Source of the DNA: Planctomycetota bacterium
GTDB lineage: Bacteria > Planctomycetota > UBA1135 > GCA-002686595
Length of the DNA stretch: 5,036 nt
Direction: 5' to 3'
Assembly (NCBI GenBank): GCA_011524785.1
Contig: WTJQ01000573.1
Location: forward strand, 1 to 5,036
The notes under the pieces are model-generated. The model worked only from the letters and a program-made list of their open reading frames with translations. It was not told the origin of the DNA and ran no database searches. The translations under genes and the position numbers were made by a program. This document shows positions 1 through 5,036 of this stretch, piece by piece (the first letter of the stretch is position 1; each line of letters begins with the position of its first letter).

Positions 1-80
1 AGGACGAGTGGGGCGACCGCAAGTGGACCCCTGCCCAGGTCCGCCGCGCGGAGCTCAGCCTCGAGGCGCGCCTGCGCTGA
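1..80 (+). CDS. C-terminal end of an unidentified protein (partial, convergent)
   Basis: Reading from base 3 to the TGA at 78-80 gives an open frame of 25 codons, ending in a charged helical-looking tail (TPAQVRRAELSLEARLR). Twenty-four of the 25 codons end in G or C and the composition is balanced (D, E, W, K, Q), unlike the Arg/Pro/Gly-rich shadow frames nearby, so it reads as a real C-terminus. The start and body of the gene are outside the window and no family can be recognised. It converges on the minus-strand operon, with 54 bases between the two stop codons. The alternative is chance open sequence, since 25 codons is short. Confidence 0.55.
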   Translation, partial: DEWGDRKWTPAQVRRAELSLEARLR

Positions 81-85
81 TGCGA

Positions 86-118
86 CGGCCCCAGACGCTC
101 GAGGTGCGTCACGGGCCG
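86..118. terminator. Stem-loop between convergent genes, possible bidirectional terminator
   Basis: An imperfect inverted repeat fills most of the gap between the convergent stop codons. Outer stem CGGCCC (86-91) pairs with GGGCCG (113-118). Inner stem GACGC (94-98) pairs with GCGTC (106-110). They are separated by a 2x2 internal mismatch (92-93 against 111-112), and the loop is the 7 bases at 99-105. That makes 11 base pairs, usable by transcripts from either strand. Neither side has a T-tract, so it is not a classical intrinsic terminator. Its position between two gene ends is the main argument for a terminator or 3'-end stabilising role. Confidence 0.5.
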
Positions 119-134
119 CTGGCGCCGCTCGCGC

Positions 135-2549
135 TCAGGCCGCCCGCTGCTGGAGCGAGGCGCGCGCGAGCCACGCCCCCAGGTAGCAGGCGACGCCGGC
201 GAGGAGGACCACCGAGAAGCCCAGCTCCATCGATGCGAGCGCGGTGACGATGGAGCCAACCACGGTTCCCGCGGCGTTGATGGCCCAGGCCCAGGGAACG
301 AGGCTCGGCGCCCGCCGCTCGAGCAGTGCGATGCCGTGGGCGAAGGGGACGCCGAGCACGAGCCCGAAGGGCGCGACGACGAGCGCGCCGAGCACCAGCC
401 GCACTGGGGTCTCCTGCGCCGCTCCCCAGCGAACGAGGTCGGGCCCCAGGCCGTTCCATGCGATGGCGAGGACCGCCAGCGCGATCGGCACCGCCAGGAA
501 GGGGGCGTCCGCGCGCGCGAAGGAGCGCCGCGTGAGGAAGCTCCCCAGGCCGGTGGCCACGAGGATCGACGCCAGGGTCACCGTGATCGAGTGGACGGGG
601 TGCCCGACGAGCAGGGTCAGCTCCTGCATCAGCGTGACCTCGATGGCCACGAAGCCGACGCCCACCGCGAGGAAGTAGCCGAGCGCCGCGCCGATCGGCG
701 CCCCGGCCTCCACCCGCGCCCGGCCCCGCAGCGGGAGCAGGAGCAGCAGCGCGGACAGCAGCGCGGCGACGGCGAGCTGGACCAGGACGAAGAGCGGGTT
801 GCCCTGCACCTGGGAGGCCGGCGCGTTGAGCAGCTCGCGCGCTCCGGCCCAGTCCAGGAACCGGTTGAAGTGGAAGAAGTAGGGCCGGTCGTCGAAGACC
901 GGGTCGATGCGGCTGGGCACGGAGGCCTGGAAGGCCGCCTTGTCGTCCGCACGCACGAAGGCCTCGACCACGCCGCCGCGGACCCGGCCAGGCCCGTGGT
1001 CCAGGCCCATGCCCGCGCGCTCGACGTAGGCCTCGAGGCGCGCCAGCTGCTCGGCGGTGAAGGGCACCTTCCGACAGAGCACCGAGGCGAAGTCGCCGGC
1101 GTGGACCACCGCCACGCACTCCTCGAAGCGCGCCGTGGAGACGCGCCGCCAGGCCTCGTGCACCACGCCCAGGAGGCGCAGGACCTCGACCTCCCCGGAC
1201 AGGCGCGTCACCTGGATCGCGCCCTCGGGACCGGTCACCGCGAACATGTCCCCCAGCGCCTCGACCGTGTAGAGGAAGTTCTCGGCCAGCATGTAGGCCC
1301 CGCTGGCGAGGGCGGTCCAGGTGTCGATCCCCGACATCTGGAGCAGGTCGAAGCGCTCGGTCTCCCGCAGCAGCGCCGCGCGCCCCTCCGCGTGGACGAT
1401 CTCGACCCCCGGCCGCTCCAGCAGCGCCCGCGAGCGCTCGGCGAAGACATCCTCGTGGAGGTCGACGATCTGCCGGTTGAGCTCCACCGCCTTGACGCGA
1501 CGCGCCCCGCCCTCGACCGCGCCCCAGAGATCGGCAGCGCCACCGGCGCCGATGACGAACACCGACTCCGCGGCGAGCACCTCCGCGCCGAGCCCGTACA
1601 GGGAGAGGCGCAGGTTGGCGAGACCCTCTGGCGTGCCCGTGAAGTCGTGCAGGAACGTGCCGGCGCTGGAGTCCTGCGTGATGAACAGCTGCTCCTCGGG
1701 GTGGTCCGCCACGACCGGCCCATCCATGAACATGCCACGCTCCTCGGGGGCGACCCGATAGACGTCCACGCGCGACAGGGCGCTCCAGCGCGAGTAGACC
1801 TTCTCGTCGCCCAGCCGCACGCGCTGGCCGCGCTTGTAGCGGATCTCGTTCGAGGACGGGACGGGGAGGGCCTGCTCCGCGACGGGGGCCGCCGCCAGGG
1901 CCAGCACGCCCACGCCGCCGACCAGGCGCCGGAGCCGCGCTCCGTCCACCGCCAGCACCGCGCCCGCGGCCAGCAGGGCCGTGGCGCAGGCCGAGGCCCC
2001 CGCGGCGCCGAGGCTCCAGAGCAGCAGCGGGCACAGCACCGCCCCCACCGCAGCGCCGGCCAGGTCCCAGGCGTAGGCCCGGTGGATGCGCCCGGCGTGC
2101 ACCGTGAGCAGGTGACCGATCACCAGACCGCCGGTGAGGAACGGGAGCGCCGCGCCCAGGTTGTAGAGGACGAACGACGGGAGGCTCGCGAGGGAATCGA
2201 CGCGCAGGTCCGGGTCGATCGGGAAGCGCACCATCCAGAGGTGCGCGAGCGGCAGGCTCACCAGGGCGGCGATGGCGAAGCGTGCGAGCCAGCGATCGGG
2301 CGCCGCGGCGATCCGCGGGCGCAGGGCGAACAGGAGCGAGCCCGCCGCCCCCATGCCCAGCAGGCCGTTGGAGACGATCAGGAAGCCGTAGTGGAACGCG
2401 AGGCGCAGAGCACACAGGCGCGTGACCAGCACCTCCCACAGGAGGGTGGCGGCCGCCACGAGGGCGAGGACCGCGAAGTCCCTGGCCGGCGAGCGCCTCG
2501 TCGCCGCGACGGCCGACGCCGCGCTGGTCCCCGTGGAGCCGGACGTCAC
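135..2549 (-). CDS. Polytopic membrane protein with spermidine-synthase-like (SAM-binding fold) domain
   Basis: The product is 804 residues. An N-terminal hydrophobic block (about 24-222, roughly six or seven helices) is followed by a soluble Rossmann-like domain (about 230-570) and a second hydrophobic block (about 585-795, roughly six or seven helices). In the soluble domain I see a nucleotide-binding loop VFVIGAGGAAD (330-340), an acidic strand end AVELNRQIV (354-362), EGRAAL (388-393), and QMSGIDTWTALASGAY (404-419) followed by ENFLYTVEA (423-431). FDDRPYFFHF (552-561) precedes the second membrane block. This layout and these motifs match the membrane-fused spermine/spermidine-synthase-like proteins, whose reaction is mostly unknown. 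The catalytic Asp of true aminopropyltransferases (SpeE motif near 'SDCTDP') appears replaced by SG at 406-407, so polyamine synthesis is doubtful. The product most likely sits in the cytoplasmic membrane. The GTG start overlaps the upstream stop (GTGA) and has a good Shine-Dalgarno. The frame is chosen over a longer overlapping minus-strand frame because only this one gives helices and motifs. It is the last gene of the operon. Confidence 0.9.
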   Translation of the reverse strand: MTSGSTGTSAASAVAATRRSPARDFAVLALVAAATLLWEVLVTRLCALRLAFHYGFLIVSNGLLGMGAAGSLLFALRPRIAAAPDRWLARFAIAALVSLPLAHLWMVRFPIDPDLRVDSLASLPSFVLYNLGAALPFLTGGLVIGHLLTVHAGRIHRAYAWDLAGAAVGAVLCPLLLWSLGAAGASACATALLAAGAVLAVDGARLRRLVGGVGVLALAAAPVAEQALPVPSSNEIRYKRGQRVRLGDEKVYSRWSALSRVDVYRVAPEERGMFMDGPVVADHPEEQLFITQDSSAGTFLHDFTGTPEGLANLRLSLYGLGAEVLAAESVFVIGAGGAADLWGAVEGGARRVKAVELNRQIVDLHEDVFAERSRALLERPGVEIVHAEGRAALLRETERFDLLQMSGIDTWTALASGAYMLAENFLYTVEALGDMFAVTGPEGAIQVTRLSGEVEVLRLLGVVHEAWRRVSTARFEECVAVVHAGDFASVLCRKVPFTAEQLARLEAYVERAGMGLDHGPGRVRGGVVEAFVRADDKAAFQASVPSRIDPVFDDRPYFFHFNRFLDWAGARELLNAPASQVQGNPLFVLVQLAVAALLSALLLLLPLRGRARVEAGAPIGAALGYFLAVGVGFVAIEVTLMQELTLLVGHPVHSITVTLASILVATGLGSFLTRRSFARADAPFLAVPIALAVLAIAWNGLGPDLVRWGAAQETPVRLVLGALVVAPFGLVLGVPFAHGIALLERRAPSLVPWAWAINAAGTVVGSIVTALASMELGFSVVLLAGVACYLGAWLARASLQQRAA

Positions 2550-3346
2550 GGCGTCGTTCCCTCCGCGGCCTCACGCGCACCAGCGCCCTCGGGAGCCGTC
2601 CGCTCCTCCGGGGGCCAGAAGGGATCGCTCCAGGTGGGCGGCTCCGCCGGCCAGCGGCGCCACTCGCCGGACCGCCGGCCGTCGTCCATGCGCCCGCGCT
2701 CGGCCAGGCCGAGGTTCGGGTGATAGTGGGTCCACATGCCCACGGCCGTGCCCCCACGGAAACTGCCTTGCTTCTCGAGGCTGCCGTCCGCGCGGAAGAA
2801 GGACCACTCGCCCTCCTTCACGCCGCGCAGCGCGGCTCCCATGGCACGCACCGTCCCTTCGACGTGGAAGAAGGTCATCGGAGCCGCCTCCTCACCGTGC
2901 AGGTGCTCCATCTCGAGCTGGCCCGAGCGGTGCCAGCTGCGCCAGAGCCCGTCGGGCTCGCCGTCGTTCCAGCGGCGCTCTGCGCGAAGGGTCCCATCCG
3001 GCCACCACAGCTGCTCGAGGCCCTCCCGGACGGCGCGCCCGTCGTCCTCGTAGCGGATCGTCCACGCGCGCTCGAGTGCATCCGTCGCCGGGTTGCGCTC
3101 CTCGAGCCGCTGCAGGCCCTCGGGCGGAGGCGGTCCCTCCGGTCGGTACGCCCAGCGCTCGAAGCGTGGAGCGCAGCCGGCGAGGACCAGCGCGAGCAGG
3201 GCCCCCGCCGATGGGACCGGGAGGGCGCCGCAGCCCTCGCGCCCCCCACGGCCACACGCCGCCGAGGCGCGCAGCGAAGCGCGGCGCTCGCCCGAGGCAG
3301 ACGCCGTGGAGGGAGCCCTCCGTGACGAGGTCACGGAGGTGCTCAC
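2546..3346 (-). CDS. Predicted lipoprotein with MORN/YwqK-type repeats
   Basis: The product is 266 residues from the GTG at 3346-3344, which overlaps the peptidase stop as GTGA. A hydrophobic stretch (about 41-56) ends in a lipobox, LAGC, with the lipidated Cys at 58 and Ala at +2, so the mature protein should be membrane-anchored outside the cytoplasm. Residues about 107-228 hold some five degenerate repeats of 22-26 residues with the pattern W-x-x-[W/F/Y]-x-x-[D/S]-G-x-L...G: LEQLWWPDGTLRAE, GLWRSWHRSGQLEME, a weaker copy near 157-175, GEWSFFRADGSLEKQ, and GMWTHYHPNLGLAER. These resemble MORN repeats and the bacterial 'YwqK antitoxin-like' repeat proteins, which usually serve as beta-hairpin binding surfaces. 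The tail (about 236-266) is rich in Pro, Glu and Ala and probably disordered. The start is uncertain: the next in-frame GTG (residue 5) is the last canonical start before the lipobox, so the leader is unusually long (57 residues) and lies over a strong hairpin. The Shine-Dalgarno is weak (GGGGG, 9 bases upstream). No function can be assigned beyond surface-anchored repeat protein. Confidence 0.75.
   Translation of the reverse strand: MSTSVTSSRRAPSTASASGERRASLRASAACGRGGREGCGALPVPSAGALLALVLAGCAPRFERWAYRPEGPPPPEGLQRLEERNPATDALERAWTIRYEDDGRAVREGLEQLWWPDGTLRAERRWNDGEPDGLWRSWHRSGQLEMEHLHGEEAAPMTFFHVEGTVRAMGAALRGVKEGEWSFFRADGSLEKQGSFRGGTAVGMWTHYHPNLGLAERGRMDDGRRSGEWRRWPAEPPTWSDPFWPPEERTAPEGAGAREAAEGTTP
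2559..2564 (-). promoter_or_regulatory. Shine-Dalgarno site of the synthase-like gene
   Basis: On the minus strand GGAGGG lies 9 bases before the GTG codon at 2549-2547. It lies inside the last codons of the lipoprotein gene. Together with the GTGA overlap it fixes the start at this GTG and suggests translational coupling to the upstream gene. Confidence 0.7.
3317..3339 (-). promoter_or_regulatory. Perfect 10-bp hairpin at the peptidase/lipoprotein gene junction
   Basis: CCTCCGTGAC (3317-3326) and GTCACGGAGG (3330-3339) are exact reverse complements around a 3-base loop. In the minus-strand transcript this begins 3 bases after the peptidase stop codon and lies within codons 3-10 of the lipoprotein gene as called. 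Its downstream arm carries GGAGG, a Shine-Dalgarno-like sequence, which could alternatively pair with CCTCC in the following bases (3308-3313 on the plus strand read GGAGGG). No T-tract follows, so an ordinary intrinsic terminator is unlikely. It could slow initiation, stabilise the transcript end of the peptidase gene, or be a protein-binding operator. A smaller 6-bp stem (3221-3226 with 3233-3238) lies further into the same leader. Confidence 0.5.
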
Positions 3347-5036
3347 CCGCGCGTGCCCCCGAGGAGGAGCGAGCGGAAGAGCAGGCCGAACGCCTGCTGG
3401 GACCACCCGCGGTACTGCGGACGGAAGCCGAAGAGGTGGACGCTGCCCTTGCCGTGGCGCGCGCGGACCCACGCGGCCTGGCCCGCCAGGGTCTCGCTTC
3501 CCTGGATCCAACCCGACAGCAGGACGCGGCTGGGCGCGAAGCGCAGCAGGACCTCGAGCCGGCTGTCGCTGGCCGTCCCCGCCTCCTCCTGCTCGCGCTC
3601 GGAGAGGACGCGCCACGCGGCGCTGCGCGAGAAGAACACCCCCACGCTCGCGGGCAGGCCGCGGGTCCAGGTGCTCGTCTCCGGCACCGTGCGCAGGACG
3701 CTCCCCGGACAGGAGAAGTCGTCGGCCTCGGTGGTCACGTCGACGAGCGGCAGCCGCAGCAGGTCGATGGCCCAGGCGCTGGAGGCCCCGCAGGTCACGA
3801 GGCGTCCGCCGCCGCGGACGAACTCCTCGACGGCGATCGCCCCCTCGGGGTCCAGGCCGCCCGCGTAGCGCGGCATGATCGAGCCCTCGGCACGCCCGCC
3901 GTCCAGCTGGCTGGAGGAGTTGCCGGGGAGCAGCAGCACGTCGACGATCTCATCGAGGCTGCCGGCGCGCAGGTCCTCGTTGCGCACCGTGCGGTAGGGA
4001 ATGCGCCAGGTGTCGAGCACCCAGCGCATCCAGCCCTCGGGCTTGAAGCCCGACCAGGGGGCGTAGAGGCCGATCCGCGGCAGGCGCCGCAGCACCTCGG
4101 GCCGCTCGTCGACGTTGGCGACGTCGCGTCCGGGCACGAACAGGCCGGCGCGCTCGCCCGCACCGATCCAGGTGACGGGCTCGCCCTGGCCGAGGAGCTG
4201 GGCCACGCGGGACCAGGAGGACGAGTGGGCGCCGGAGAGCCAGCCCCGCGGCACGCCGCCGACGCGCGGATCCCCCTGGAACGCGTCGGCCAAGGAGGCC
4301 CGGTCGGTGACGGGCTCGCAGCCCTCCGGGAGCGGCTCGAAGACCGCGACGCGGCGCACGCCGAGCAGGCTGGGGAGGGTCCATCCGGCCACGTCGTAGG
4401 GCGGGTCCCCCTCGGGGTACTCCTGCAGCTCCATCAGGTCCTGCAGGTGGGCGCCGAAGGGCTGGTCCCGGCGCAGCACCAGCGTGCCCGCGGGCCAGGT
4501 CCGGCCGCTGGCCGTCCACTCCTCGGTCAGGCGATGGACCTCCAGGCCCGAGTCCAGCGCGACCTGCACGAGGCGCACGGCCGCGTCGGGGTCGGTGGTC
4601 TGGTTCGGCAGCACCCAGCCCCGGACGCCCTCGCTGCGCCCCTCGTCGATCGTGCGCTGCGAGGCCGCCAGCTGGTTGCGTCGCCAGAAGGACGGCTCTC
4701 GCCCGAGGCTCCCGAGCAGGCTCTCCCCGAAGGCGAGCTCGTACTCGATGATGTCGCCCACGCGCCACCAGCCGCCGGGCCAGGGATCGGGGAAGCGGTT
4801 GGAGGGCGCGTAGGCCCCGAGGCCGCGCGGGGCGCTGAGGTCACGCCGCTGCAGGAAGGTGGGCGTGGCGAGGTCGGCGCTGGCCGCCTCGGTGAGGAGC
4901 CCGATGACGTTGTGGCGCACGGGCACGTTGCGGTTCCCGCCGTTCCACCACATGTCGTAGCTGACGCCGGTGGAGACCCCGGTGAAGCCCGCGGCCGTCA
5001 GGTCGTGCAGCGCGCGCGAGCCGAGGGCGTCGATCC
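3343..5036 (-). CDS. Large M14-family carboxypeptidase-like protein, C-terminal part (partial)
   Basis: The frame is open from the right edge to the TGA at 3345-3343 and gives 563 residues. The Met at 4953 is internal, because 27 conserved-looking residues precede it (ending FTGVSTGVSYD). The first ~60 residues resemble the end of an M14 zinc-carboxypeptidase catalytic domain: YDMWWNGGNRN (26-36) and then IGLLTEAAS (44-52), where Glu49 occupies the place of the catalytic general-base Glu. The zinc ligands (HxxE and a later His) would lie outside the window. Residues about 85-310 are a linker region, with WWRVGDIIEYE (89-99) and WVLPNQTTDP (140-149), typical of large exported M14 proteins. Residues about 319-563 look like a class I glutamine amidotransferase-like domain: RIGLYAPW (320-327), DVLLLPG (365-371), a Gly-rich turn GGGRLVTCGASSA (408-420), and a C-terminal GFRPQYRGWSQQAFGLLFRSLL (536-557). 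The family is usually secreted or periplasmic and cleaves C-terminal residues of peptides; the signal peptide cannot be checked here. It is the first visible gene of the operon. The M14 assignment rests on motif resemblance, with only the catalytic end in view. Confidence 0.8.
   Translation of the reverse strand, partial: IDALGSRALHDLTAAGFTGVSTGVSYDMWWNGGNRNVPVRHNVIGLLTEAASADLATPTFLQRRDLSAPRGLGAYAPSNRFPDPWPGGWWRVGDIIEYELAFGESLLGSLGREPSFWRRNQLAASQRTIDEGRSEGVRGWVLPNQTTDPDAAVRLVQVALDSGLEVHRLTEEWTASGRTWPAGTLVLRRDQPFGAHLQDLMELQEYPEGDPPYDVAGWTLPSLLGVRRVAVFEPLPEGCEPVTDRASLADAFQGDPRVGGVPRGWLSGAHSSSWSRVAQLLGQGEPVTWIGAGERAGLFVPGRDVANVDERPEVLRRLPRIGLYAPWSGFKPEGWMRWVLDTWRIPYRTVRNEDLRAGSLDEIVDVLLLPGNSSSQLDGGRAEGSIMPRYAGGLDPEGAIAVEEFVRGGGRLVTCGASSAWAIDLLRLPLVDVTTEADDFSCPGSVLRTVPETSTWTRGLPASVGVFFSRSAAWRVLSEREQEEAGTASDSRLEVLLRFAPSRVLLSGWIQGSETLAGQAAWVRARHGKGSVHLFGFRPQYRGWSQQAFGLLFRSLLLGGTRG

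Noticed and set aside
135..2549. Naming the membrane gene speE (spermidine synthase)
   Set aside because: The fold resembles spermidine synthase, but the size, two membrane blocks and missing catalytic motif do not fit a true polyamine synthase.
336..2723. A 795-codon open frame on the plus strand antisense to the synthase-like gene
   Set aside because: The composition (Arg, Gln, Glu, His, Gly, Asp mixtures without hydrophobic cores) is typical of an antisense shadow of a GC-rich gene. No motif is recognisable.
109..2757. An 882-codon open frame on the minus strand, longer than the gene called at 135-2549
   Set aside because: Its product is Arg/Gly/Pro/Ala-rich with no domains or helices, as expected of an off-frame reading in GC-rich DNA, while the 804-residue frame gives membrane segments and enzyme motifs.
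3317..3339. Classical Rho-independent terminator between the peptidase and lipoprotein genes
   Set aside because: The stem is strong but no T-tract follows in the transcript direction, and the next gene begins within the hairpin region.
2546..3346. A toxin-antitoxin system, because of the YwqK 'antitoxin-like' repeat similarity
   Set aside because: The repeat name is an annotation habit. The protein has a lipobox and no small toxin partner is present, so a membrane-anchored repeat lipoprotein fits better.
3317..3346. Twin-arginine (Tat) signal from the RR at residues 9-10 of the lipoprotein leader
   Set aside because: The surrounding residues (SSRRAPST) lack the hydrophobic positions of the Tat consensus, and the hydrophobic core lies 30 residues further on.
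2720..3878. Plus-strand open frames across the lipoprotein and peptidase genes
   Set aside because: Low-complexity Arg/Ala/Pro-rich translations antisense to well-supported genes, with no domain seen.

Overview
The window is very GC-rich and densely coding. GTG start codons, G/C third codon positions and a lipobox lipoprotein point to a high-GC bacterium with a Gram-negative-type envelope. Comparable combinations (large M14 peptidases with a C-terminal amidotransferase-like domain, membrane-fused spermidine-synthase-like proteins) are familiar from groups such as Planctomycetota, Myxococcota, Gemmatimonadota and Acidobacteriota. The sequence alone does not settle which, and this assignment is inference.

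Almost everything lies on the minus strand as one co-directional unit, transcribed from the right edge to the left. First comes the C-terminal 563 residues of a large M14-type metallo-carboxypeptidase-like protein (3343-5036, N-terminus outside the window). Next is a predicted lipoprotein with about five MORN/YwqK-type repeats (2546-3346). Last is an 804-residue polytopic membrane protein with a spermidine-synthase-like, SAM-binding-fold domain between two blocks of transmembrane helices (135-2549). Both junctions are 4-base GTGA overlaps, in which the stop TGA of one gene shares bases with the GTG start of the next, so the three genes are probably one translationally coupled operon. No promoter is visible; it should lie beyond the right edge.

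At the left edge, bases 1-80 look like the last 25 codons of a convergent plus-strand gene. The 54 bases between the convergent stop codons hold an 11-bp imperfect stem-loop (86-118) that could act as a bidirectional terminator. A second, perfect 10-bp hairpin (3317-3339) sits inside the first codons of the lipoprotein gene, just after the peptidase stop codon. That gene's start is the least certain point of the annotation.

All three minus-strand products are predicted or inferred to act at or outside the cytoplasmic membrane, but no shared pathway can be read from the sequence. I see no mobile element, CRISPR array, tRNA or rRNA. The most unusual points are the gene combination itself, the membrane-embedded synthase-like enzyme without the usual aminopropyltransferase motif, and the structured start region of the lipoprotein gene.
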